From: Myxococcales bacterium
GTDB taxonomy: Bacteria; Myxococcota_A; Polyangia; Nannocystales; Nannocystaceae
Assembly: GCA_020633315.1 (NCBI GenBank)
Contig: JACKDV010000014.1
Coordinates: forward strand, 1-64,000
Direction of reading: 5' to 3'
DNA: 64,000 bases
The notes beneath the pieces were generated by a model. The model searched no databases and was not told the DNA's origin. It saw only the letters and a program-made list of their open reading frames with translations. Positions 19,118 to 27,259 of this stretch are shown one piece after another; position 1 is the stretch's first letter, and each line of letters begins with the position of its first letter. A program made the translations under genes and the position numbers.

Positions 19118-20686
19118 ATGCATCGCTTCCTTGGATTGACGCTCGTGCTCGCAGCCGTCGCGTGTGGCGACGACCTGCCCTCCGAGACGCAGGGCGAGGG
19201 CACCGGCGACTCCGGCGACCCCAGCTCCAGCGGCGCCTCCACGGACGCCCCGGCCGACTCCTCCACCGGCATCGATCCCGACGACGGAAGCAGCGGCAGC
19301 TCGGGCGAGCTGCCCCCCCTCGAGCTCGAGGTGGAGGCCTTCACCTATCCCAACCAACCGATGGTGATCGACCTGGCGTTCTCGGCGCCGGACCTCGATC
19401 TCACCATCGCCCATGCCACCGATCCCGGCGTCCGCAGCGGGCCGCAGCTCGGCCAGCCCGAGCAGACCTGGGCGCGGGTCCGCGGCCTGGCCCCACAGAC
19501 CAGCCACGAGCTGCAGTGGGAGGCGATGGCCCCCGATGGCCGCAGCGCCAGCGGCTCGATCACCGTCGACACCGAGGACCCCCTGCCCGGCTTCCGTCCC
19601 TCGTTCACCATCGAGGGCAGCGGCGAGGGCTACGGCGGCTACGTGATGTTCGACCTGCTGGCCCTCACCCCCGACGCTCCGGCCTCGCTGTTCATGGTGG
19701 ACACCGAGGGCACCACGCGCTGGCACATCGGGCGCATGGACGGGGTGATCGGCCCCGCCGCGGTGTTCGCCGGGGTCAAGGTGCGCGACGACGGCAGCCT
19801 GCTGTTCATCCGTGACTACACCGTGTTCGTGATCGACGAGATGGGCACCGAGCAGCTCGCCCTCGGCTCGATCGAGCTGGGCCTGCCCGGCCTGCACCAC
19901 GACGTGATCGAGCTGCCCAGCGGCAACTTCCTCGCCCTGAGCTACACCTTCCGCGACATCGACTACCCCGACATCGGCACCACCTTCGTCGCCGGCGACC
20001 TCATCGTCGAGATCGATCCGGCGGGCGCCGTGGTGTGGGAGTGGGACGCGTTCGATCACCTCGACCCGCAGCGTCGCCGCGCGGGCTTCGAGGAGCTCAT
20101 CTTCGACCTCGAGACCGTGCAGAACGCCCAGGACTGGACCCACGGCAACGGCCTCGTCTACGACGAGGCGAGCGGCACCATCCTCTACTCCACGCGGCAC
20201 CAGGACTGGCTGATCCTCATCGATCACGCCACCGGCGACGTGCAGTGGCGCTTGGGCGAGGAGGGTGACTTCACCCTCACCGCGGGGAGCTGGCAGTACC
20301 ACCAGCACTCGCCCCAGTGGCAGGACGACGGCACCCTGGTGGTCTACGACAACGGCCTGGGCAACCCCGATCTCGCCGACCCGCTCGAGACCTCCCGGGC
20401 CGTCCGCTACGCCGTCGACACCGGAGCCATGACCGCGGCCCAGGTGTGGGAGGACGGGGCCGAGGACTTCATGGCCCCCATCGCCGGCGACGTGGACCGC
20501 CTGCCCGACGGCAGCCTGCTCATCACCGACTCCTCCATCGACATGGGGATCGGCATGATCCACGCCCGCGTGCGCGAGGTGGACGAGGACGCCCCCGCGG
20601 ATCCCACCTGGTCGTTCACCACCGAGATCGGGACCTTCATCTACCGCTGCGTCAGCTCGCTGCGCCTCCCGGGCGAGACCCGCTGA
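19118..20686 (+). CDS. Arylsulfotransferase (ASST)-like lipoprotein
   Basis: 522 residues. Signal with Cys16 (AAVAC), a Ser/Asp/Gly/Thr spacer to about residue 65, a fibronectin-like strand region (about 70-150), then a six-bladed propeller of ASST type. Typical blade motifs include GLHHDVIELPSGNFL, DWTHGNGLVYD, ILYSTRHQDWLILID, TGDVQWRLG, and HQHSPQW. ASST enzymes transfer sulfate between phenols via a His; several His lie in these motifs, but I cannot assign the catalytic one. Some family members may only be structural. Promoter and partner genes are not evident. Confidence 0.75.
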   Translation: MHRFLGLTLVLAAVACGDDLPSETQGEGTGDSGDPSSSGASTDAPADSSTGIDPDDGSSGSSGELPPLELEVEAFTYPNQPMVIDLAFSAPDLDLTIAHATDPGVRSGPQLGQPEQTWARVRGLAPQTSHELQWEAMAPDGRSASGSITVDTEDPLPGFRPSFTIEGSGEGYGGYVMFDLLALTPDAPASLFMVDTEGTTRWHIGRMDGVIGPAAVFAGVKVRDDGSLLFIRDYTVFVIDEMGTEQLALGSIELGLPGLHHDVIELPSGNFLALSYTFRDIDYPDIGTTFVAGDLIVEIDPAGAVVWEWDAFDHLDPQRRRAGFEELIFDLETVQNAQDWTHGNGLVYDEASGTILYSTRHQDWLILIDHATGDVQWRLGEEGDFTLTAGSWQYHQHSPQWQDDGTLVVYDNGLGNPDLADPLETSRAVRYAVDTGAMTAAQVWEDGAEDFMAPIAGDVDRLPDGSLLITDSSIDMGIGMIHARVREVDEDAPADPTWSFTTEIGTFIYRCVSSLRLPGETR

Positions 20687-21122
20687 CGCTCGAGCCCACC
20701 CCGCGCCGCGCCGACCGGGATGGCGTTCTCGCGCCCGGAACACGAGATTCGTGCTCGAGCCCACCAGGGATCGCCGCACGAGCCCGAGTTGGGCCGCATC
20801 GTCGACTGGGACTGGGAAGATCGGGTCGCAACCGGCGTTTCTTCCGCCCCACCATTGACATGGATCAACCCGGGCGGCTATCTCGGAAGACGAGGCCCCG
20901 TCCCGATCGAGCTCCGAATGCACCTCCCCCTCCCTTCCACCTCCATCCGCGGCGAGCTCTCGGTCAACTCGAGAACGCAGCCGGTGGGAGGGGTGGTGGC
21001 CGATGGCTCGTTCGAAGCTCGCCTCCCCGAGGCACGGAGCCGCCGTTCCCCCCTCGACCGGCGGCCTCCCCCGAGCGACCGCCTCGGTGGTCCCTCCCGC
21101 GAGGGCTCCAGGAGCAGTCCAA
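20687..21122. other. Intergenic stretch without a supported gene
   Basis: 436 bp between the ASST-like gene and the small STAS-like gene. Open frames cross it on both strands, but none has a convincing start, domain or composition. It presumably contains the promoter of the downstream gene; I see no clear consensus. Confidence 0.5.
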
Positions 21123-21548
21123 ATGGACCGGTTCGGTGACTTCGAATTCACACCGCCTCGTCACGTTTGGTACCGAAGCGCCAGCCACCTCGGCATGGAG
21201 GAGACCTCGTTGTTCCTCGGCCGTACCGCAGAGGTCGTGGGCGATCAGCCCTTCTTCTTCCTGACGATCGACCTGACCGAGTTCAAGGGCGACACGCCCG
21301 AGTCGCGGCGCTACGCCAGCGAGATGTTCCGCAAGCTGCCGCCCCGCGCCGTCGCCATCATCGCGGACAAGTTCGTGCAGCGGAACCTGGCCAAGCTCCT
21401 GTTCAAGGCCATCTCGATCCTCCCCGGGGGCTGGCGCCAGCACACCGCGTTCTTCAAGACCGGCGATCCCATCGAGCCCTGGTTCCAGTCGATGATCGGC
21501 AAGCTCGAGGTGGCGGCCGAACGCATCAAGCGAGAAGGCGACTCCTGA
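21123..21548 (+). CDS. Small STAS/SpoIIAA-like protein (copy 1)
   Basis: 141 residues, soluble. The pattern is that of STAS/SpoIIAA-like proteins: an opening beta stretch, a helix, the core strand GDQPFFFLTIDLTEF, a helix rich in Arg/Ala, another strand, then HTAFFKTGDPIEPWFQSMI and a charged helix. A paralogue with the same plan lies at 61844-62258. Myxobacteria encode many such single-domain proteins; their role is unknown. ATG 21123 begins the family-like region. The stop codon lies within a long inverted repeat that follows. Confidence 0.55.
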   Translation: MDRFGDFEFTPPRHVWYRSASHLGMEETSLFLGRTAEVVGDQPFFFLTIDLTEFKGDTPESRRYASEMFRKLPPRAVAIIADKFVQRNLAKLLFKAISILPGGWRQHTAFFKTGDPIEPWFQSMIGKLEVAAERIKREGDS

Positions 21549-21629
21549 GAGTTTGTGAATCTATCCCCCACGTCGTCGAACACCGCCCCCGCGGCCGACG
21601 ACGCGCGGGATAGACTCACAAACTCTCAG
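21545..21629. repeat. Long inverted repeat / hairpin overlapping a stop codon
   Basis: Two 23-nt arms (21545-21567 and 21607-21629) are inverted repeats with one mismatch; inside them a further 8-bp stem (21571-21578 with 21596-21603, CGTCGTCG/CGACGACG) leaves a 17-base loop. The outer arms are AT-richer than the surroundings. It could serve as a strong terminator for the upstream gene or be a small mobile (MITE/REP-like) palindrome. Confidence 0.75.
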
Positions 21630-22205
21630 TCTCGCGGCCGACACGGCCACGCCGAGGCACAAGTGTTTCCCCTAGGCGTCGATCCACCGAACGCACCGAC
21701 GAGGTACGAGGTGTGTGCGACCGGCTAGGCCCATTGCGAAACCACTCGCTGCCACCGCCGACTCGCACGCGTCTTCGATCGTTCATCGGGTTTCCCTTTC
21801 ATCGTGGCCGCCCGATTCGATCCGCTCGCATGAACGGTGGGTGTGATCACGCGATTGCCCGCTCCGACGCCGTACGCGAGCGCTGACGGTTGATTTCCCC
21901 CGCACCGAAGCCTATGGTGCGGATCCGTTTCCGACACCCGCCGACCGAGGCCTTCCCTGACGCCCCCTTGGGAGAAGCTCGGTCCCCTGCATGGGCGCGC
22001 GCGATGGTCCAACCGATTCGCCACCGATCGCACCACCACCAGGGCGGCTCGCTCCACGATGGAGCTGCCGGGCGAGCACTCGTGCGAGCGTTGGTCCCAT
22101 CGAGGCCCCACGCCCGCAGCTCGTGCTCCCCTCGGACCGGCATGCCATGCTCGCGACGCGACGGAGCACGAGCCGTCGCGGCACATCGATCCTCCGGGGG
22201 CAACG
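21630..22205. other. 576-bp leader region of the halopyrrole-type operon
   Basis: No gene can be supported here on either strand. Base composition is less extreme than in flanking genes up to about 21960. It should contain the control region of the operon starting at 22206. One promoter-like pair is listed separately; no operator could be identified. Confidence 0.5.
21890..21918 (+). promoter_or_regulatory. Possible sigma70-like promoter
   Basis: TTGATT (21890-21895) and TATGGT (21913-21918) are separated by exactly 17 bp, each matching four of six consensus bases. It lies about 290 bp before the operon start. Chance occurrence is quite possible. Confidence 0.3.
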
Positions 22206-23339
22206 ATGCGATTCGATTGGTCAGACCACCAACGTGAGCTCTTCGATGCCGCCCGGCAATTCGGGCGAGAACGCCTTTCCGAGTCCTTCGGGGACGAGTC
22301 GGGGCTGCGACGCGCGTTCTCGCGACTGGGCGAGTTCGGGGCGCTGGGCCTCACGGTGAGCCCCCGCTTCGGGGGCATGGGGCTCGATGCCCTGACCTCG
22401 GCGCGGACGACCGAGGGCCTCGGCGAGGGAGCCCGCGATCTCGGGGTGCTGTTCTCGGGCTCGGCCCACCTCCACGCCTGCGCCGCTCCGATCGACCGCC
22501 ACGGCAGCGACGAGCTGCGCCGCCGCTTCCTGCCGCGGATGTGCAGCGGCGAGTGGATCGGCGCCAACGCGATGACCGAGCCCGGGGCCGGCTCCGACGT
22601 GTCGACGCTGGAGACCACCGCCCGCCGAGACGGCGACTGCTACGTGCTCGACGGCACCAAGAGCTACGTGACCAACGGGCCGCAGTGCGACGTGGTGCTG
22701 GTCTACGCCACCACCGAGCCCAGCCACGGCTACCTCGGCGTCACCGCGTTCGTGGTGGAGCGCAGCACCCCCGGGCTCGTCGTCGGCGAGCGCTTCGAGA
22801 CCATGGGCCTGGAGAGCTCCCCCATCGGCTCGATGTACCTCGACGGCTGTCGCGTGCCGGTGAGCCAGCGCCTGGGGGCCGAGGGCGAGGGGGCGGCGAT
22901 CTTCTCCGAGTCGATGCACCACGAGCGCACCGGGTTGATGGCCGCGTGGTGCGGCGCGATGACCCGCCAGCTCGACATGGTCGTCGAGCACGCCCGCGAG
23001 CGACGGCAGTTCCGGCGCCCGATCGGGAAGTTCCAGGCGGTCTCCCACCGAATCGCGGACATGAAGCTGCGCCTCGACGCGGCGCAGCTGCTGCTGTACC
23101 GCGCCTGCTGGGCGCGCGACCAGGGCGAGCAGGCCTCGGTCGAGGTCTCGCTGGCGAAGCTCGCCATCAGCGAGGCCGCCATCCAGAGCTCGATGGACGC
23201 GATCCGGCTGTTCGGCGGCTCCGGCTACGTCAAGGAGATGGGCATCGAGCAGATGCTGCGCGACGCGGTGCCCACCGCGATCTTCTCGGGGACCTCGGAG
23301 ATCCAGCGCGACCTCGTCGCGAAGGGACTGGGACTATGA
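22206..23339 (+). CDS. Acyl-CoA dehydrogenase-like flavoprotein, candidate prolyl-S-carrier dehydrogenase
   Basis: 377 residues, complete acyl-CoA dehydrogenase fold: helical N-terminus, ANAMTEPGAGSDVSTLET (FAD/substrate loop), then the C-terminal helical domain with ARERRQFRRPIGKFQAV and the closing GTSEIQR. Followed by a proline-type adenylation gene, a carrier protein and a halogenase, it corresponds in position and kind to PltE/RedW/PigA/Bmp3, which oxidise prolyl-S-carrier by four electrons to pyrrolyl-2-carboxyl-S-carrier. The family is certain; the proline role is inferred from the neighbours. ATG 22206 fits the family start (MRFDWSDHQREL). Its stop overlaps the next start. Confidence 0.85.
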   Translation: MRFDWSDHQRELFDAARQFGRERLSESFGDESGLRRAFSRLGEFGALGLTVSPRFGGMGLDALTSARTTEGLGEGARDLGVLFSGSAHLHACAAPIDRHGSDELRRRFLPRMCSGEWIGANAMTEPGAGSDVSTLETTARRDGDCYVLDGTKSYVTNGPQCDVVLVYATTEPSHGYLGVTAFVVERSTPGLVVGERFETMGLESSPIGSMYLDGCRVPVSQRLGAEGEGAAIFSESMHHERTGLMAAWCGAMTRQLDMVVEHARERRQFRRPIGKFQAVSHRIADMKLRLDAAQLLLYRACWARDQGEQASVEVSLAKLAISEAAIQSSMDAIRLFGGSGYVKEMGIEQMLRDAVPTAIFSGTSEIQRDLVAKGLGL

Positions 23340-24871
23340 CGCGACTCGAGCAGCTCGTGCGCCGCAGCGCGGCGCGAACCCCCGAGGCGATGGCCGTGCG
23401 GGCTCCCGACGGCCAGGCCACCTACGCCCAGCTCGACGCCCTGGCCGACGACCTGGCCCACGCGATGGCGGATCGTGGGGTGGGCCCGGGAACCCGGGTG
23501 GCGCTGTGGCTGGACAAGGGGCTCATGGCGATCGCGGCCACCCAGGCCGCGCTGCGGCTGGGGGCCGCCTACGTGCCGCTCGATCCCATGAGCCCCCCCG
23601 CCCGCATCCGCACGATCCTCGAGTCGTGCGGCCCGCGGGTGCTGGTCACGACCTCGCGCCGGGCGTCGTCCGTGGCGGGCACCGAGGCCGTGCCGCTGCT
23701 CGTCGACCAGGGCATCGAGCCCCGCGAGGAGCCCCTCCCGCCGCTGAGCGCCGGCGACGACGAGCTGGCCTACATCCTGTTCACCTCCGGCTCGACCGGA
23801 GAGCCCAAGGGCGTGTGCATCAGCCACCGCAACGCGATGGCCTTCGTCACCTGGGCGGCGCAGACCATCGACGCCCGCGCCACCGATCGCTTCGCCAACC
23901 ACGCGCCGCTCCACTTCGACCTGAGCGTGCTGGACCTCTACGTCACCTTCTTGGTGGGCGCCCGGGTGAGCGTGGTCCCCGAGCTGATGTCCTACGTCGC
24001 CGGCAACCTGGTCGCCTTCCTGCGCGACGAGCAGATCACGGTCTGGTACTCCGTTCCCTCCGTGCTGGTGATGATGATGGACCGCGGGGGGCTGCTCGAC
24101 GGCCCCGAGCGCCCGCGAGTGCTCGTCTTCGCCGGCGAGGCGTTCCCCGTGGTGCCGCTGGCGCGCCTGCGCCAGGCCTGGCCGCAGACCCGCTTCTTCA
24201 ACTTCTACGGGCCCACCGAGACCAACGTGTGCACCGCGTACGAGCTGCCCCCCGAGCCCCCCGAGGCGGCGGTCCCCATCGGCACCGCCGCCTGCGGCGA
24301 CCAGACCTTCGTGGTGACCAGGGACGGGCGCATCGCCGGGCCGGGCGAGGAGGGCGAGCTGATGATCGAGGGACCCACCGTGATGATGGGCTACTGGGGG
24401 CGGCCGCCCCAGGGCCCGCGCTACGCCACCGGCGACCTGGTGCGGGTGGGGCACGACGGCAACCTCCACTTCCTCGGCCGCCGCGACGGCCTGGTCAAGA
24501 TCCGGGGCAACCGGGTGGAGCTCGCGGAGATCGAGCAGGTGCTGCTACGGCACCCGGTGGTCGAGCGGGCCGCGGTCATCGTCTCGGGCCAGGGCAGCGG
24601 CGCCATGCTGGTCGCATTCCTGGTCTCCGCCCCCGAGCTCCCGCGCCCCTCGCTGCTCGCGATCAAGCGCCTGCTCGCCGAGCGGCTGCCCCGCTACATG
24701 ATCGTCGACCGCACCATCTGGGTGGACGAGCTGCCGCTGACTCGCAACGGCAAGCGAGATCGACGGCGGCTCGAGGCCTGGGCCCGGACCTGGGAGCCCT
24801 CCCGCCCCTACCCCCGCGCTGCGATCCAGGCCTCCGGGGCCGAGACCGCCGAGTGGAGGAGAACCCCATGA
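23336..24871 (+). CDS. Free-standing adenylation enzyme, probable L-proline:carrier ligase
   Basis: 511 residues. Core motifs of adenylation domains occur in order: ILFTSGSTGEPKG (A3), NHAPLHFDLSVLDLY (A4 region), NFYGPTETNVC (A5), YATGDLVR (A7), GRRDGLVKIRGNRVELAEIE (A8) and LPLTRNGKRD (A10, catalytic Lys). The GPTETNVC form and stand-alone architecture are those of PltF, RedM, PigI and Bmp4, which activate L-proline as AMP ester and load a carrier protein. There is no condensation domain. It overlaps the upstream gene (ATGA) and the downstream carrier gene (ATGA), so all are in one operon. Proline specificity needs the binding-pocket comparison. Confidence 0.85.
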   Translation: MTRLEQLVRRSAARTPEAMAVRAPDGQATYAQLDALADDLAHAMADRGVGPGTRVALWLDKGLMAIAATQAALRLGAAYVPLDPMSPPARIRTILESCGPRVLVTTSRRASSVAGTEAVPLLVDQGIEPREEPLPPLSAGDDELAYILFTSGSTGEPKGVCISHRNAMAFVTWAAQTIDARATDRFANHAPLHFDLSVLDLYVTFLVGARVSVVPELMSYVAGNLVAFLRDEQITVWYSVPSVLVMMMDRGGLLDGPERPRVLVFAGEAFPVVPLARLRQAWPQTRFFNFYGPTETNVCTAYELPPEPPEAAVPIGTAACGDQTFVVTRDGRIAGPGEEGELMIEGPTVMMGYWGRPPQGPRYATGDLVRVGHDGNLHFLGRRDGLVKIRGNRVELAEIEQVLLRHPVVERAAVIVSGQGSGAMLVAFLVSAPELPRPSLLAIKRLLAERLPRYMIVDRTIWVDELPLTRNGKRDRRRLEAWARTWEPSRPYPRAAIQASGAETAEWRRTP

Positions 24872-25965
24872 GCTTCCCCGTCGCCCAAGAGATCGAGAGC
24901 ACCCTGCTCGAGTTCGTCGCCATGGACCTGCTGCACGGGGAGGAGGAGATCGACCTCATGACCCCGCTGCTGGCCCTCGGGATCATCGACTCCTTGTCCA
25001 TGGTGTCGCTGCTGTCCTTCGTCCAGGACCGCTACCACGTCGCCATCCCCAACGACAGCATCACGGTGGAGCACTTCGAGAACGTGGCCTCCATCTCGGC
25101 CATGATCCTCGAGCGCATGGAGTCGGAGCCCGTCGTCGCCCACGAGGAGCAGACGGCCATGGAGCAGGCGGTCCGGGTCCTCACCGCCGCCGGGGTGCAG
25201 TCGCGGCGCCACGAGCTCGGCGACGGGCTCGTGCTCCACACCCTCGAGGTGGAGGGCGACGACCCCCTCCCCTGGATCCTGCTGCCCGGCCTGGGCAACC
25301 CGGCCAGCTCGTGGGGCAACCTCCTCAAGGCCATGGCGGGCGAGCACTCGGCGGTCGCCATCGACCTGGTGGGCTTCGGGCTCTCCACCGGTCCCGAGGC
25401 GCCCCACTATCGCGACCACGTGGAGGTGCTCGACCGCTTCCTCGAGGCGCGCTTCGGCGACCGCCCCGTGGTGCTGGTGGGCAGCTCGGCGGGGTGCCTG
25501 ATGGCGCTGGAGCGGGCCCGCCGGCACCCCCAGTCCACCCACGCCCTGGTGCTGGTCGGCTTCGGCCTCATCGAGGACCCGGAGGGCTGGATGGCCGAGC
25601 TCGACACGCTGTGGAAGCAGCCCGAGGAGTTCCTCGCCCGCACCTTCTACAGCCCCCCCAAGCTCAACGCCCTGCTGCTCGAGCAGTTCGAGACGATCTA
25701 CGGGATGAAGGCCTACCACAGCTACCTGCGGCCGGCCGACCTCGCCCCGTCGATCTTCGACGGCATCGGGCGCCCCACCCTCGTGGTGGGCGGCAGCGAC
25801 GATCGCATCATCGGCTTCCGGGCGATCCGGGCCGCGGCCGAGCGGATCCCCGGCGCCTCCCTGGTCGAGCTCGCGCGCTGCGGCCACTTCCCCGGCCAGG
25901 AGCGGGCCGAGGAGCTCGTCTACACCATTCGCTCGTTCCTCGAGGAGCTGCCAGACCATGAGTGA
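24868..25965 (+). CDS. Carrier protein-thioesterase didomain (Bmp1-like)
   Basis: 365 residues. Residues 1-85 are an acyl/peptidyl carrier domain with the phosphopantetheine site Ser42 in GIIDSLS. After a short linker, residues about 110-362 form an alpha/beta hydrolase with an LLPGLGNPASSW oxyanion region, nucleophile Ser207 in GSSAG, an acid in VVGGSDDR, and a His in RCGHFPGQE. A carrier fused to a thioesterase is the special feature of Bmp1 in bromopyrrole synthesis; PltL and RedO are carriers alone. The carrier would hold the prolyl/pyrrolyl group while the hydrolase releases the product. It overlaps both neighbours. Confidence 0.85.
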   Translation: MSFPVAQEIESTLLEFVAMDLLHGEEEIDLMTPLLALGIIDSLSMVSLLSFVQDRYHVAIPNDSITVEHFENVASISAMILERMESEPVVAHEEQTAMEQAVRVLTAAGVQSRRHELGDGLVLHTLEVEGDDPLPWILLPGLGNPASSWGNLLKAMAGEHSAVAIDLVGFGLSTGPEAPHYRDHVEVLDRFLEARFGDRPVVLVGSSAGCLMALERARRHPQSTHALVLVGFGLIEDPEGWMAELDTLWKQPEEFLARTFYSPPKLNALLLEQFETIYGMKAYHSYLRPADLAPSIFDGIGRPTLVVGGSDDRIIGFRAIRAAAERIPGASLVELARCGHFPGQERAEELVYTIRSFLEELPDHE

Positions 25966-27202
25966 GGTCGACGTCATCGTCATCGGGTCGGGTCCCGGCG
26001 GGACCTGTGCCGCCATCTTCCTCGCGCAGGCCGGCAAGCGGGTGCTGCTGCTCGACAAGGCCGAGTTCCCGCGCTTCCACGTCGGCGAGTCGCTCACCGG
26101 GATCGCGGGCGCGGTGCTGGTGGAGCTGGGCCTGGCCGACGCCCTCGACCAGCAGGGCTTTCCCCGCAAGGGCGGCGTGAAGGTGATCGGCTCGGGAGCA
26201 CGCTCGGAGTTCTTCGCCCCCGTGCTCCACACCACCTGGCAGGTCCGCCGCTCGGAGTTCGACCGCATGCTCCTCGAGCGCGCCCTCGAGGCGGGCGCGC
26301 TCCATCGACGCGGCGAGGTGATCCGAGTGCTCCGCGACGGCGAGCGCGTCCGCGGCGTGCAGTGCCGCATCCCCGGCGAGCAAGAGCCGGTGGAGATCGC
26401 GGCTCGCTACGTCATCGACGCGACGGGGCAGCACGCCCTCTTCTCGCAGCTCGGGCTCGCCGGCAAGCGCAAGATCAACGAGACCTTCGACCGCCAGGTC
26501 GCGCTGTTCACCCACATCGAGGGTGCGACCCGGGATCCCGGGCGCATGGGGGACAACACCTTCATCTTCTACTCCAAGCTGCACCACTGGGCCTGGTTCA
26601 TCCCCATCTCGCCTACGGTGACGAGCGTGGGCGTGGTGATCCCCAACGAGGTCTTCCGCCCGCTCGGCGGCAAGGATGCCGCGATGCGCTGGGGCCTGGA
26701 GAACATCAACCCCGACCTGACCCCGCGGGTCGCCGACAGGCCGTGGCTCGAGCCCGTGCGCACCGCCTTCAACTACTCGTACACCGTGGAGCCCTTCGCC
26801 GGGGACGGGTGGCTGTGCGTGGGAGATGCTCATGGCTTCGTCGATCCCATCTTCAGCTTCGGGGTCTCCATCGCGATGCAGGAGGCCCGGGAGGCCTGCC
26901 GGCGGATCTGCGCGGTGATGGACGGCGCCGACTGGCGGGAGCAGATGGAGGGCTACGCGGAGTACTGCCGACGCGGCTTCTCGGTCGCCGAGGACCTCAT
27001 CAACTACTTCTGGCAGTGGCCGATCGTGCTCGGGTTCCAGATGCGCGGCTCCATGCGCCGCGACATGATCCGGCTGTTCGGCAGCGACATCCACGGGGAC
27101 GAGGAGCTCCCCGCCATCGGCGTGATGCGCCGAGCCCTCGCCCGCGAGCGAGCGCGCCGGGACGCCGGCGGCCCAGCCGAGGCCGACCTGCGGCCCGCGT
27201 GA
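25958..27202 (+). CDS. FAD-dependent halogenase acting on a carrier-bound pyrrole (PltA/Bmp2-like)
   Basis: 414 residues. FAD-binding GSGPGG near residue 13, the family Lys71 in GFPRKGG (bridges HOCl/HOBr chemistry in flavin halogenases), and the diagnostic W211-A-W-F-I-P216 motif. The second FAD contact is in VGDAHGFVDPIFSFG. Position within a proline-to-pyrrole operon points to halogenation of pyrrolyl-S-carrier, as for PltA, Mpy16 and Bmp2. Whether it adds Cl or Br, and how many, cannot be read from sequence. It starts 8 bp inside the end of the carrier-thioesterase gene. Confidence 0.85.
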   Translation: MSEVDVIVIGSGPGGTCAAIFLAQAGKRVLLLDKAEFPRFHVGESLTGIAGAVLVELGLADALDQQGFPRKGGVKVIGSGARSEFFAPVLHTTWQVRRSEFDRMLLERALEAGALHRRGEVIRVLRDGERVRGVQCRIPGEQEPVEIAARYVIDATGQHALFSQLGLAGKRKINETFDRQVALFTHIEGATRDPGRMGDNTFIFYSKLHHWAWFIPISPTVTSVGVVIPNEVFRPLGGKDAAMRWGLENINPDLTPRVADRPWLEPVRTAFNYSYTVEPFAGDGWLCVGDAHGFVDPIFSFGVSIAMQEAREACRRICAVMDGADWREQMEGYAEYCRRGFSVAEDLINYFWQWPIVLGFQMRGSMRRDMIRLFGSDIHGDEELPAIGVMRRALARERARRDAGGPAEADLRPA

Positions 27203-27259
27203 TCGCAGCCCCGCGGGCGGCCGCGGGGAGGTACCCTCGGGTCGCCGAGCGGCCGCCGC

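Noticed and set aside
20720..21139. 139-codon open frame between the ASST-like and STAS-like genes
   Set aside because: No recognisable domain, Arg/Pro/Ser-rich end, and it overlaps the supported start at 21123.
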